Notes under the pieces: model-generated
The model's input: only the letters and a program-made list of their open reading frames with translations
Told to the model about the DNA's origin: nothing
The model's database searches: none
Shown here: piece by piece, positions 37,646-49,665 of the stretch
Numbering within the stretch: position 1 is the stretch's first letter
Layout of the letters: every line of letters begins with the position of its first letter
Source: Cladopsammia gracilis
Lineage: Eukaryota > Cnidaria > Anthozoa > Scleractinia > Dendrophylliidae
Assembly (NCBI GenBank): GCA_022457155.1
Contig: JAJGOT010000358.1
Span: forward strand, 369,501 to 433,500
Reading direction: 5' to 3'
Length of the DNA: 64,000 nucleotides
Position numbers and translations under genes: made by a program

Positions 37646-39229
37646 TGGGTGGTTGCAACACCTTCCTTGAGTTTTCTCGAGGTTACAATATTTTGGAAAT
37701 ATTTAACCACTAATAGATAACCTGTGACGCGCTCTAAAGATAAGGAAAATATTATGGGCTTATGGCGCTGCTGGGGTTCCGTGACGTCATCCAAAATGGC
37801 CGCCATACGTACGACGGTTAAGAATCTTTTTTTTTTTTCATTTTACGGAAGAAAAAATGTTATTTATGTTTTTCTATTAACTTGAAGGCCTCTTGTGGTT
37901 TCTATTGTTTCTAACAGAAGAGGGACATAAAAACGTTTTGCTTATCTTCACCATAATGCTCGTGTTTGTGGGATAAGTCATCGTTGCCAAGGAAGCAACA
38001 CCAAGCGTCACATAAAAGAAAAATAAACGTTAAAAATACAAGGCTAAGGATTGATCAAACGAGTTCATATATCTCTAACTGACCGATGTAAACATGATTT
38101 CTGCTTACAAAGAATGCGGTCATGTCCATTATATTCAAAGACAAACCAAACTTGCTCCGGGATGGAACAGGGTTACTATATATCAGGAGCCCATATGGGA
38201 TTCTGCATCTATCTGATAATGCTTGTGGACTAAATATGAGTTCTTATATGAAGCTAAAGTGGTACTTCGAAAACAGCCCATCGTTAGTTTTAATCTTTTC
38301 TCAGTTTTTACTTCTGAAAAAGCAAGGCCCAGACAACGAAGACACCATTGTAAATTAATGTTGGAAATGTGAGAGGAGATAAAATAGACCACCTGGTCGA
38401 ACCAATATAAATCGCTCAAGACGTCATGCCTACTGAGAGAAGAAAACGTTTTGGCAACCTGATTGTCTTGTAGTGGGTGTTTTGTTCTCAGTATTACCAA
38501 TTCAGTCACTAAAATGATCAGCTGTACGTTCAGTGTCATGTAGCCACAGGATAGCAAATCTTTAGTCTGAAGTAGCAGCCGCTTTCTCGTCCTACCCCTT
38601 TGTGGGAGCCACTGGGGGTAAAAGTCTGTAAAATTTAATTAAAAATTTTAAACGATATTAAAATTACATTAGCTGTTATTTCAAATTATACAGTATTGAG
38701 ATTTACAAAGACCAAGCACTTTGGAATTGGTGTGATATAGAGTACAAGCAGCAAATACTTTCCTGATATTTGGTAGGTCGCGAAGGCATTTAGTTGTTTT
38801 GAACGGGAGAATTAGCAGAAGTCCTCAACTTTTACGCTCTTTGTGAATTTAAGCTGGATAGATCGATGTTTGAGCACTGAATTCCGGAAGGGACGTGCTA
38901 CTGGCTAAGCGACACGTAATCAATCGACTTCATCGCCTGATAAAGACATGCAGTCTGATAGCAGTCGAAACGTCGCGATCAACAACTTAAAGTGACTCCA
39001 TCGTGAGACGAATGAATAAACATAAAAATCTCACAAACCGCGATGAACACTAGATACCACATTTTCAATAACATTATCCACGTGGTTTTTCGGTATAATC
39101 AACACCCATTGACTAGACAGAGCGCGCGCATTATAATTATTTATTCTATAACTAACTAGTCTGTGCATCTGAAGGGTTATTGTACGATTGTATTGTCCTT
39201 TATCTTTAATTTTCAGATTATTGCAAATA

Positions 39230-42200
39230 ATGTTTCGGAGACGCAACCTGTTTTCCATCCTGTTAATTGGGTTTGCTATCAGCTCTGCGCTGGCTCTTCG
39301 CTTCTTCCTTATCAGTAAGAAACGAAAGGTGATGTTAACAACCAGTGTCATGGACATATTAGACAAGGTTATGGCTAAAGAAAATGGTGAGTTACCTTTC
39401 TCTGGGCAAATACAATCTTTGAGACTGGGTTACGATACCGCAAAATGCCGCTTATAAAACCTGTATTTTTTCCCTCTTTCGCACATCCCCGCGTTACTTT
39501 AGATACGGAGTACTCCCCCTGGGGTCTGTGAACTGTATTATTTGCAGTTAAAACACTTTGTGACTTTGTCTGCCATGTCTACTGCCAGGTTTACACCGTT
39601 CATTGGCCCATTTCACACTAGAAGACGGACAAATCGTCCGGACGGACAAGTCGTCCGACGATTTGTTCGTGTAATTTGAATTCTAGACGGACAACTCACC
39701 TCGTGTTGGTCATCGTAAATTCATATCTGAACGAACAAACAGACGATTTTGAAAGCAAGGTGCCTGGCACAATCAGGCTTGGTTACCTTGCTTTCTATCC
39801 GCCATTTTGATTTTCCCATAAACCATCACTCCCTTTACTAGTTCCATTCCCCTTAGTGAGTACTGGGACCGAGATAGAACCATTTGTTTGTCTGGTGTGA
39901 ATTTAAGTCGGACTTTGGACGACTTATCCGTCTAGACGAACAAATCGTCCTCGAAAAATCGTCTTAATAGACGGCCAAATCGACGGACAAAATCAGACGA
40001 CTTTTACGTCCAAAATTTTGTTCGTCCCGTTTTCTCACTAAGACGACTTGTCCGTCTGAGACGACTTGTCCGTCCAGACGATTTGTCCGTCTCTAGTGTG
40101 AAAACGGCCATTAGCACAGAAATGTTTTTGCTGCGTAGCACTCACGTTAAATGATAATATTGAAATTTGGTTGTTGAGAGTGACGAAAAAACTGCTACAA
40201 ATCATGACAGTCCGCAGACGTTTGGGGGATAACTCCTTCATCAGTGTAATGTTTTCACAAGATAAAAGCTAGTGCTCACACAAAATATGTTGCGTCTTCG
40301 CCATTCAAAAACATTCAAATAATACTGCGAATTCGAGCGAGCACTTAGCGCGCATAAATGCAACAGTACACTGTACATTGCTAACTACAGATTTGTCTGC
40401 GTTCATGATAATTTTGTTGTTATGATTCGTTGGGCTTATAATTCCATTGTAGATCTATTTGGGCGCATTTATTACTATTTGCATTCCCTGTGTTCCATGT
40501 TCCACTGCTGGAAGTGACTGATGCATAAAATGTGTCTGATGTTTGTGATTTTTTGTTTGTTTTTGTTTTTTAGCAGAAACCCTTCCGCTGTCTCATGCAG
40601 AAAATCTGTTTAAACTTTACGATGGAGTGGAGACCTTTGTTGTGTTCATTGGATATCCGCGGAGCAGTCACAGTTTAGTGGGTGCCATTTTAGATGCTCA
40701 CCCAGAAATAATCATCCCGCATGAGTACAATTTAATAGGTAGATGGGAAAACTTCCAATCAGTAAACGCTAGTCAGAAAAACATGCAAAAGTATTTGCTT
40801 TTCTTTGAGCTTCAGAAGCTATCTAGGAAACAAGCTTTGTTTGGTATTCGAGCTGATAAGAATAGTACTCGGCTTAAGGGAAAGTATACATACACATACA
40901 ATGTGCCTGGATTATGGCAAGGAGGATACCATCACAGGATAAAGGTAATGACACTTTATGAAACGACAACAAAGTTACATGCGGTTACCAAGCTAAACAA
41001 CGTTCCGCCATATTGATACATTTTTAAAAGGACCTGAAGAAGGCCAGTGAAACTGGCCGAAACGTCGATTTTTAAAGATTTTAACCTCGGAAAATCCCGA
41101 AAACAAGTCAGAAATTTTAATTTGTACAATAAATCGAATGAATAACAACTATTTTGATCTAGTAAACTGTAAATTCAAAAATACGATACATACCTCTTAT
41201 CGCCAGCATCCAAAGGATTTAGCGCTTCGGAACCAACAACATCTATCAAATGCCTTCGCAAACCACATATTAAATCATAAATTCTTCTGGCTGGATATCT
41301 CTTCCCCTCGCTGTTTGCTACTTCTAGCACAAACTTACTGAGCCAATAATTCAGGGTATCGGCATCCATGCTTGTGATAGCTGTTGTAACGGTATCAACT
41401 TTATACAAGTTAGTCCAATCTTTAAACACGCCACCAGAATCTATTACGGGAACTTGTACTACGCGACTCATTTGCCATTCTCGGAAAAGTTTCGCAGATC
41501 ATCTATTCTTGTAAACGGTTGATTTGAAAACACTTTCCTTTAGCAGTGTCCTTTCCTCTTCACCGCTTTTTGGGACACGAAAACGGTTAACTTCATTACT
41601 TTCTGCCATGATCAAGCTCCGACTAACCACGGAGCTATAAACTAAATGAGCAAAACTGCCATAAATTTAGCATACACTTTGAATTCCCCAAAGAAACCAG
41701 GAGACAACAGATGAATGGTAGCTGATAATGATGTCCAAAATTATGCAACCAATGAAAAGAACGTAACAATAGTGTTACGATTTCAGATGTGATAATTAAT
41801 ATAGGCAGTTTGAGAAGCAATCTAAAAAACTCGTGCTTCGGGTTTGATCTCGAAACAAATAAAAGCACTCGGCCGAAGCGGCCTCGTGCTTTCATTTGTT
41901 TCTCGATATTTGGATACGACGATCAAACCCTCGCACTCGTTTTTTATATACTACTTCACACACGCCAACTTGAGTTTGCCAACATGTTTAATTGTCAACT
42001 GTTGATACCACGTTCATACAAGCCAACTTGAGTTTGCTAACATGATTTATTGCGAACAAGAGATTATAATTGGACAGAGAGGGAGTCTAGGGGCCTTGGC
42101 TGGGATATCTTAATTCTTAATTACAAAAAAGTTATTTTTAGTAACAATGCGGACCAATGCGAAACATTTTCCGGTGAGCTGGTGACTTTCGCGGGAAGAC

Positions 42201-43919
42201 TTGTTTTCTTGAACTGGCGCGTCAAATCGAGTTATAGTAATCTTTGGAGTCGGTGGATGAAATCCTAAAGTGTGACCATTCCAATAAAAAAACGACAGCT
42301 ACTGAGCAGTACTTTCCTGTGGTACTGTTTATTATGCTGTACAAGGTGGTTCTAACTTTTGAGTCTGTGGATGAAATCCTAAAGTGTGACCATTCAAATG
42401 AAAGCTACTGAGCAGTACTTTCCTGTGGTACTGTTTATTATGCTGTACAAGGTGGTTCTAACTTTTAAGTCTGTGGATGAAACCCTAAAGTGTGACCATT
42501 CAAATGAAAGCTACTGAGCAGTACTTTCCTGTGGTACTGTTTATTATGCTGTACAAGGTGGTTCTAGCTTTTAAGTCTGTGGATGAAACCCTAAAGTTTG
42601 ACCATTCATATGAAAGCTACTGAGCAGTACTTTACGGTGGTACTGTTTATCATGCTGTACAAGGTGGCTTTAATTATTCAGTCTGTGTCAATTCAACTTG
42701 TTCAACTTGAAAGCTACGGTCGGGAGTAGCTATTTCATTAGTGCTGTTGGTTTGTATTTCTTCTTCTTCTTTTTTTTTTTTTTTTTTCTTTCTTGGTGGC
42801 TTTAATTTTGGGAGTGGAAGCGTCTGAATGGTGTTTACTGCTGACTTTTACTTTTACAAGGTTATTGGTGACAAGAAAGGAGGTAAAACTTCAATGATTT
42901 TATCCAAGCGAGACTCGATGGAACCTCTAGAACAAATCCGTCGGACTGTTCAACTACCAATGAAAATTATTCATGTCACAAGGAATCCATTTGATAACAT
43001 AGCAACCATGATGCTTCGCCGTACAGGCAACCGAGATGCAGTGAGAACAGGAGATGGAAAAGTAAGAGTAATGTTACCGTAAAATGCCGGTTATACCCCC
43101 TCCCCTCACTCCCCGCTCTCTCTCCCCCCTCCCCTCCCCGCTAATAGACCCATCTGTCGGTAAACAACAAAAGTGTGCCCTTCCCCGTGTGATATTTTAA
43201 AGGGGCACTGTCCCGGCTAAAATATCGTGTTGTCATGATTATGGCCAGGAGCTTGGTTGAAGCTTACTGTATTATCTTGAACTTGGAAGAAACCATCGCT
43301 AAAATAGAAGCAAAAAATATGAACTAAAAAAACTCCAAATTTCACAAGAATAGCAATTAAGTTTGATTTCTTGACCGCCTGCCAATAAATCAAATTTTAT
43401 GAACTGTAATCCACTTCAATCCTTGCAATCCTGCACTTTATCTCGAAACTATCATTTTCGTTTTGTTCTAAGTTGTATATCTATTTGGTGGCATTTGGCA
43501 ATAAGCCAAATTTCGCTAATTTGGCGGGACAGTGTCCATTTAAGTTGACATAGCTTAATTGTTCCTTTTCCCTTTCTTAGGTTAATAACAGAATGCAGCT
43601 GGACCGGATTATAAAGGATTACTTTAAACTAGCAGAAGCTAACCAACGTGTAAGGGAGAGATACGGAGAAGCAGTGATCGACATTCCAGGACATGAAACT
43701 GTGTTGAGACCCAGAGAAACCATTCGAAAACTGTGTGACCATTTGGGGGTCACGTGTTCTGACGAGTACCTTGACAAATGCAGCAGAATTATGTACGGTA
43801 CCCCTTCAGTCACCAGGGACACAGTAGTGTGGACTGAAGAACAGAAAACACGAGTGGCACAAATGATGAAGGGTTTACCTTTTCTAAAAGACTATACATT
43901 TAATGAATATCCCAAGTAA
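39230..43919 (+). CDS. sulfotransferase-like type II membrane protein, copy 2
   Basis: Exons 39230-39386, 40574-40944, 42861-43061 and 43581-43919 have exactly the same lengths as in copy 1 (157, 371, 201 and 339 bases) and give 355 residues. By eye about 25 residues differ from copy 1, including V16A in the anchor, A89G in the PRSSHSLV loop region and several charge changes in the last exon. The putative cofactor motifs (GYPRSSHSLVG, VTRNPFDNIAT) are intact, and the TAGCAG tandem acceptor is conserved. The frame is open throughout, so both copies appear functional. Intron 1 carries a MITE and intron 2 a recombinase pseudogene that copy 1 does not have. As for copy 1, the family call rests on motifs. 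Confidence 0.8.
39605..40109. mobile_element. 505-bp MITE private to copy 2
   Basis: The ends GGCC(C/G)(A/T)TTTCACACTAGA are inverted repeats flanked by ATT at 39602-39604 and 40110-40112. Inside, ACGGACAA(A/G)TCGTC recurs many times in both orientations. Copy 1 has the empty site (GTGTATTAGCACAG near 32540). It is non-coding; the three-base duplication suggests a PIF/Harbinger-like origin. Confidence 0.85.
41034..41063 (+). ncRNA. hammerhead-ribozyme-like core
   Basis: CTGAAGA, one extra A, a perfect six-pair hairpin (GGCCAG...CTGGCC), then GAAAC. The order matches the CUGANGA / helix II / GAAA hammerhead core with a one-base insertion. Helices I and III were not resolved. Such sequences occur at the ends of Penelope-like elements, so this is probably a retroelement remnant. 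Confidence 0.4.
41175..41608 (-). pseudogene. Crypton/tyrosine-recombinase-like N-terminal fragment
   Basis: The minus strand starts with MAESNEVNRF and continues to a premature TGA after VYKNR. It then continues in frame as SAKLFREWQ...LNYWLSKFVLEV...GKRYPARRIYDLICGLRRHL. That WLSKFVLEV / GxxYP / ICGLxRHL pattern is found N-terminal to the tyrosine-recombinase-like domain of Crypton elements and related ZMYM/KCTD-type proteins. It stops at 41175 without a catalytic domain, and copy 1 lacks it. It is probably a dead insertion in intron 2. Confidence 0.6.
42245..42680. repeat. 107-bp tandem array in intron 2 of copy 2
   Basis: Four to five units contain GTCTGTGGATGAAATCCTAA, GTGTGACCATTCAAATGAAA and TTATTATGCTGTACAAGG. 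Copy 1 has about one unit at 34795-34900, so the array changed length after gene duplication. Confidence 0.9.
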
Positions 43920-44166
43920 TTGATACAACTCGAAGGTAGTATTGACTGAAATCAAATCCAAGGGAAACGAGTTTTGGTTCGTATAATCGGGAGTTTCGAA
44001 AAATTGAGTATTCGAAAACTTGTTCTATTTTGCTCTTAGTTGGGTATATTTGGTGGTTCTTGGAAATATAACAAGAGAGAGAGGAGAACGACAATTCGAT
44101 ATTTCGGAGGTTCACCGCCTCTCTGAGGCTCTGAGGTGCTAGATAGGTGTATTTTTTTTTTTTCGC

Positions 44167-44572
44167 TTAATCAACTCTCTGTACGTTGAAAAGTTGAATA
44201 GTAAAATATTTCTTATTTTTAACGTTGCGTTAGTGAATTATAGAGGTTTGAATTTACAAAATGTTAATAAGATGACGTCAAATCAAGACTCGTTTAATAT
44301 ACAACTACTTGTTTCCACCTCCAAGTAATATATTTTTTTTTCTTTTACAAATCAATTGACTATTAACAGTTTTTATTTAGTATTTCTTAAATTGATTATC
44401 CTTAAGCTGTGAACTGCGTATTGTAAATTGAAGTAGAAACAATGGTTAAGTCTTGATTTGACGTCATCTAATTAGCATTTTGTAAATTCAAATCTCTATA
44501 ACTCACTAACGCGACGTTAAAAACAAGAAATATTTCACTATTCGACTTTTCAACGTACATTGAGTTGATTAA
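44167..44572. mobile_element. palindromic MITE downstream of sulfotransferase copy 2
   Basis: Arms of about 125 bases (TTAATCAACTC..GTACGTTGAAAAG on the left, the complement on the right) enclose an AT-rich centre. A TGACGTCA-like core occurs in each arm. No coding frame is present. Confidence 0.75.
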
Positions 44573-44814
44573 AAAAAATGGGGGCTTTGTGCACTTTAAG
44601 GAAAAAACGATAACTCAGAATTATGAACGTGCTGTTTTTATTTCTTTTCTGTACATGGAAATAGGCATAGAAAACTCCATTATAACCATATCTTTTACGT
44701 TTAGATATGTTTAGGTACTGCCGGTAATTTAGCTAATGCAATTTAAAGGAACTCTAACCAAGAATCACAATGCGAAATTAAGGACTGAGCAATTCAAAAA
44801 CCAAACCCTATCTT

Positions 44815-45359
44815 AATTACAGCTCCCTTGCACTACCACATTTCGATTATTGTAGTATAGTGTGGAGGAGCTGTGGGAAAGGGATGTGTAACAGACTCCA
44901 GACCCTCCAAAACAGAGCTGCCAGGCTGGTAACCTCCCTCAACTTGGGTGGGATAATCATGAGACACGAAGGCAATTAGCCATAATAATGTATAAATTGA
45001 ACAATCGAATTGCATCTGATCATTTGGCTCAAATTTTGAATAGTACAAACTCTACGTATTCTTACAATCTAAGAAACTCGACACATAATTTGTTTATGCC
45101 AAGACCGTATACTGAGGCTGGAAAAAAAAATAGCTTCCACTATAGATGGGCAGTTCTCTGGAATAGTCTATGAAATACTGTAAAGAACAGACAAGCCTGA
45201 AACCATTTATCTCACATTTGTAATTTAGTACAATTTTAATGACCGTATTTATCTGTTTATTAATATTGTCTTTTTTTTGTTTTGTTTTTTTTTTGCATGA
45301 TTTTTGCAAGGCTCTATGGAAGAGCATTTTCATGAATGGGATTCCCTGTTTAAATAAAG

Positions 45360-45411
<52 letters not shown>
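44815..45411 (+). mobile_element. LINE 3' end with (GATT)n tail
   Basis: Frames with interruptions encode ALPHFDYCSIVWRSCGKG, LQTLQNRAARLVTSLN, then MYKLNNRIASDHL and FHYRWAVLWNSL. This is the C-terminal pattern of CR1/RTE-like reverse transcriptases in marine invertebrates. The element ends in an exact GATT microsatellite (45362-45411), which is typical of a CR1/L2-type 3' end. It is 5'-truncated and has stops and a frameshift. Confidence 0.75.
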
Positions 45412-45412
<1 letters not shown>

Positions 45413-45723
45413 CTCGCAGCACATACCCAGTATATAGCTGACATATGGGACCCACCGCCCATCATGTGGTATACCACCGGCCTGGGTATGTACTTCATGA
45501 CTGAAAGCCATATTTTTTGTAGTCGCGCATATATTAATGCACTATATATGCATCGTGTCAGCAAATTTAATTTTTGGTTTTGGAAATAAAAGAAGGCAAC
45601 CCACGAGAAACCATCCCTCCCCTACGATAAGCAAGTAGCGTGAGGACAGTTCTGTACCTGATTTAAGTGTCAAACCGCAGAGCACCGGAAATCGTGGTCA
45701 CGAGTTTCGATGAACACTTTTCC

Positions 45724-48327
45724 ATGCGTTCCTTCAAAGGAGACCTCTCAGACCTTGAACTAACCATGCGAACCATTTGGTCTTGGATGTCGAGGCAGCT
45801 GTTGTTTATAGCTTCGCAGTACGTTTTACAAGGGACTTTATATGGACTTCAACTCAGATATCTTCCAATAATCCTACGCAAGACCGGTTCATCTTTATTC
45901 CTTGTTGGGTCTTTGAACTTGCTTACGTTTCCTTGGCTAGTGAAATCACTCTGGGCGCCGATTGTTGATGTTTATGGCGATAAAAACGTCTGGCTGTCGA
46001 TAAATTACGCTGGGATAGCCATTTCTTTGTCGCTGGTCAAAACCGACAATGGAACAATATTCATGTCGTCTCTGGTGTTACTCAATATTTGTTCTGCTAC
46101 AGTCGATTTAACTTTAGGGAAAATTCTCATCTCTAACTTTCACGGAAGTGAACTCTCCAAAGCAAGTTCTCTTCAAATCATCGGCTATAAAATTGGTTTT
46201 CTGTTTGGTGGAGGACTAACGTTGCTGTTAACAGATATTTATTTTCTCGGTAAGGAAATACTCGTTGCCCTCGCCGCGATTTATTTAATCCTCTCATGGA
46301 CATTTTGGGTCACGAAAGGGGACTTGAAACAGGAAGTGAATTGTCACACACCGGAAGAAAGCCCACAATTGTTTCCAGACTGCCAGCGGATGACTGGATT
46401 TGGGTGCACTCCAGGATTAAAATGGATGATCATATGCGCATGCGTGTATAAATTCGCCTCGCATTCGTCCCAGTCATTATTAACGATGTTCCTGGTGGAT
46501 AATGGCGAGAGCCTAAGTCGCCTCGGTTTCATGTCTGGTATAGCTGGTCAATTCATTTCTATAGTTATTGCCTCAGTGACCGGGTTTCTTTTGGGCGTTA
46601 AATGGTAAGATCACATCTGGATTATCGTGACTTTGTTATTTTATTTAGCCATTAACCCTCAGCCGTTTGGAGGGGGTGGGGGGGGGGGGGTTGGGGCTCC
46701 CCTTATAAGGTTTTTCTCCGATATTTTCAAGACCATTTAGCATTAGCACATGCCGTTTTCAGCAGCTGTTCATTTATCCTTGAGACACATTTTGGTGAAG
46801 TTTGGCGACAACCGGTTGCTATAGTAACGAGATATGATGTCATAAGTAACATGATGTCAACCCATTTTTGAATAAAAATGCGTGTTTTTCACCTTTTTTC
46901 GGTGAAAAAGCATAAAATGCTACCAAAAGCATCAAAATGTTTAATTGTATGTTATTTTGCAACTCTATAAAACAATGTTTGCAATTTACGCATTTTTCCG
47001 ATAAATTCGAATTTTTAGTAAAATCCAAGATGGCGGCCATCTTGAATGACGTCACGGACCCCAGCAACGCCACAACCCATAATATTTACCTTGTCTTGGA
47101 GAGCACATCGCGGGCTATCTATTAGATGTAAAATATTTCCGAAATATTGCAACATCGCAAAAAAAAAAAAAAACAGGGAGAGTGGTTGCACCGTTGTACC
47201 ACGGTGGGGGCAAAAGTTTGCGCAGGAGCTTATTACCGGTAATAAGCTCCTGGTTTGCGTGTACATCCAAGGGTTAGAGGTTTACAGCATATTTACCGAG
47301 GATTACTGAAGATTTCATGGGATGCTCTGACTCTAAAGATAATTCTCGATGATATTCAGAAAATCTCCGAAGTTTTCTGGTTATTTCCAAGGAAAAGGTA
47401 CCAATACCTTTCACTTCGTTTAAAATTTAACAATGACGGAAACGATACCAATACCTTCAGTTTTTAAAGTGAACATAAAACTGGTATATTCATATGTGTT
47501 GAGATATGAATTTTTTCTCAGTGCTAGAATTTCTCGAAATTGACTGTAGTTTGTATCATATCTAATTTGTTATAGGACAAATCCCACACAGATGCTGTTG
47601 TTGTCGTCCTTGGTTTCCGTCTGTTCAGTCAGCATACAGCTTTATGTTGTTTCCAGTAGAAACACAGCATTTATAATCTTAGGTAAGTAGTTTGTAAGTG
47701 ACCATTTTGACAACCTGAAAACGGAGTAGTATGTAAACCGTATAGGTACAAGAAACCCCAAAGAGTCTGGCTTTTGTGTCGTACACACTCACTAGAACAC
47801 TTCGAGGGTTCCTCCAGCGGAGAGAGAAAAAAAATCAAATACGTGTATCGCAAAACCTCGCGAAGTTCGGGGGGGGGGGGGGGGGGCGCAAAATATCAGC
47901 GACGAAGAGGGAGAGATGGAATTTCTAGTTTAACTGGAAAGGTTGGGTTGCATGGCCACAACGGACCCGAGATTTGAAGTTGATGAACAAAACTAAACAA
48001 AAACAATAATTAAATTCATGCTTTTCGCTTTCTTTACTCGTTGCAGTGTACATTTTACACAACGTGGTTCACGGGTCCCAAGCCACGCCGGTTTACACTC
48101 TCATGCTACGCTGTTCCCAGAATGCACCGCCGTCCGTCCGCACCACTTGTTACTCATTTCTAGGCGCGCTAGAGATTTTAGGTAAACAGTTGTCATTGTT
48201 CTTAGCGGGAGTCTTGGCAGAGTTCCTTGGTTATGTTGCTGGATTAAGCATATCACTGGCAGTTTCTTTCCTTGTGGTCTTCTTGGTTTGGAGCTGTCCC
48301 AGACAGCTTAGAAGTACGTCAACGTAA
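45724..48327 (+). CDS. MFSD3: MFSD3-type major facilitator transporter
   Basis: Exons 45724-46604, 47576-47682 and 48047-48327 join in phase (W and V codons are split by introns) into about 422 residues. The reading frame opens upstream at a GTG (45667) but the first ATG is 45724; ATGs at 45766 and 45796 are alternatives. Near the N-terminus QYVLQGTLYGLQLRYLPIIL and PWLVKSLWAPIVDVYG match the TM1-TM2 pattern of the AmpG/acetyl-CoA-transporter-like MFS group to which MFSD3 (SLC33A2) belongs. About 12 hydrophobic helices are present, with a hydrophilic loop around TPEESPQLFPDC. The C-terminal exon encodes the last three or four helices and ends in a short polar tail. The length is close to vertebrate MFSD3. 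The transported substrate cannot be read from the sequence. Confidence 0.85.
46650..47200. repeat. dispersed repeat in MFSD3 intron 1
   Basis: A poly-G run (46671-46690) is followed by blocks shared with 17700-17965 and 53960-54120 (CATAGCAACC-like, GGTGAAAAA). Near 47030 is AAGATGGCGGCCATCTTGAA with ATGACGTCA, which also appears near 30250 and 37780. A poly-A run at 47159-47174 takes the place of the poly-C tract. Confidence 0.55.
47223..47252. repeat. 30-bp perfect palindrome
   Basis: CAGGAGCTTATTACC is followed directly by its exact reverse complement, with TTTGCG repeated just outside on both sides. It lies in MFSD3 intron 1 and could be the collapsed tip of a foldback element or a recombination scar. 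Confidence 0.85.
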
Positions 48328-48439
48328 GAAGGATATAGTAGCCAATTACCCTGGTGTATTCTAAGTGACAATCATGAAACCAGACTTTAGGCTGGCCAAT
48401 CATCACAGAATATTGAACCAATCGCAACTCAAAGCGCAA

Positions 48440-48770
48440 ACCTGAAGTAGGTGCCAAGCGCGGAAAATTATGCAACCAGTGCCAAGCGGGGAAAACATAC
48501 AGTGCTAAGAGCGGCCGGAAATCATGCAACCAGTGTCAAGCGCGGGAAAACATGCAACCAGTGCCAAGCGCGGGAAAACATGCAACCAGTGCCAAGCGCA
48601 AGAAAACATGCAACCAGTGTCAAGTGCGGGAAAACCTGCAACCGATGCCAAGCACGTTAAAACATGCAACCGATGCCAAGCGCAGGAAAATATGCTATCA
48701 GTGCCAAGCGCGGTAAAACATGCAACCAGTGCCACCTCGGGAAAACATACAACTAGTGCTAAGCGCGGGG
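48440..48770. repeat. 28-bp minisatellite after MFSD3
   Basis: About 11 degenerate units of GCCAAGCGCGGGAAAACATG plus CAACCAGT begin about 110 bases after the stop codon. If the transcript extends this far, the array lies in the 3' untranslated region. Confidence 0.85.
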
Positions 48771-48779
48771 AGAGGTAAT

Positions 48780-49660
48780 TTATTTTTAAGGCCGTCATGG
48801 CCAAATATGTTATTAGACATGCCAGTCAAAACATTCAAAACACCAGGATGAGAACTTCAATTGAAAATTATGAAATATATTTTAAAAAAAATTTAAAACT
48901 ACAGAGAAGGACGAATGAATATTTTCACACGTCATTATCTAAACTTGCTTGTAACTGGCAGGACGAGGAGCTAAATCTAAATTGTACAATTTCTTTAAAA
49001 TATAATGATGCTTAATCTTGAAGATTGATCTCAATTAACACCCTCGGTCAAAACAAAAAAAAATACTCAATTTCTAATTAATTGTATGTATGTCGTCTAT
49101 GGGATCAAAAGGGTGTAAACACATATATTGACTTGAAGAGTTTGCTCTCCTATTGCCGTGATGATGAGTGCGCGCACGAAAACGACCCGCGCGCGGAAAT
49201 GGAAAAGCGTGCTTGCGTATAATAACGCGCGCACATGCGCTGGCATGATCAAGTATCTACGAAAGTACCATAGCCAAGTTGATGGTCGTATTGTTTACAG
49301 ATTGCCACGGTAACGAAACGGACACATTACATCTCTGTCGAGGATAAAAAAAAAGCCATTTAAATCATATAGAACCTCTATCAAATCCTGTTTCAAGGAA
49401 ATGACTAAGGCCACGACTCAGTTTCATAGAAGTTGGAGGGTTAGAGGATACATTTTTATCTGACTTATCGTTAACTTATCGTCATTGTTCAAAGCCAATT
49501 TCTAGAATGACCGTGGATATTTTCCCTGGACTGAAGTATCATTTCCTACCATAATCCCAACACCAGTTATTATCCTAAGAAATAGCCCTAAATTGAAAAA
49601 AATGCGTACAGTCTCGAAACAATAAAAAATAATAAATTGTATTCCTATATTGTGCACGCT
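48780..49660. other. gene-free stretch between convergent genes
   Basis: The MFSD3 gene and the minus-strand repeat-protein gene converge here. A 72-codon plus-strand frame (48797-49015) has no recognisable features. No poly(A) signal could be assigned with confidence. Confidence 0.45.
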
Positions 49661-49665
49661 TTTAA

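Larger units (their letters stand above)
37100..43935 (+). repeat. segmental duplication, distal copy
   Basis: Collinear with 29600-36560, it contains the second sulfotransferase gene. It has a private MITE (39605-40109), a tyrosine-recombinase fragment (41175-41608) and an expanded 107-base array (42245-42680). It lacks the 415-base insertion present in copy 1. Confidence 0.85.

Noticed and set aside
45667..45723. Upstream extension of the MFSD3 frame from a GTG.
   Set aside because: GTG is an unlikely start in an animal gene and a stop lies directly upstream; an ATG at 45724 is available. A spliced upstream exon remains possible.
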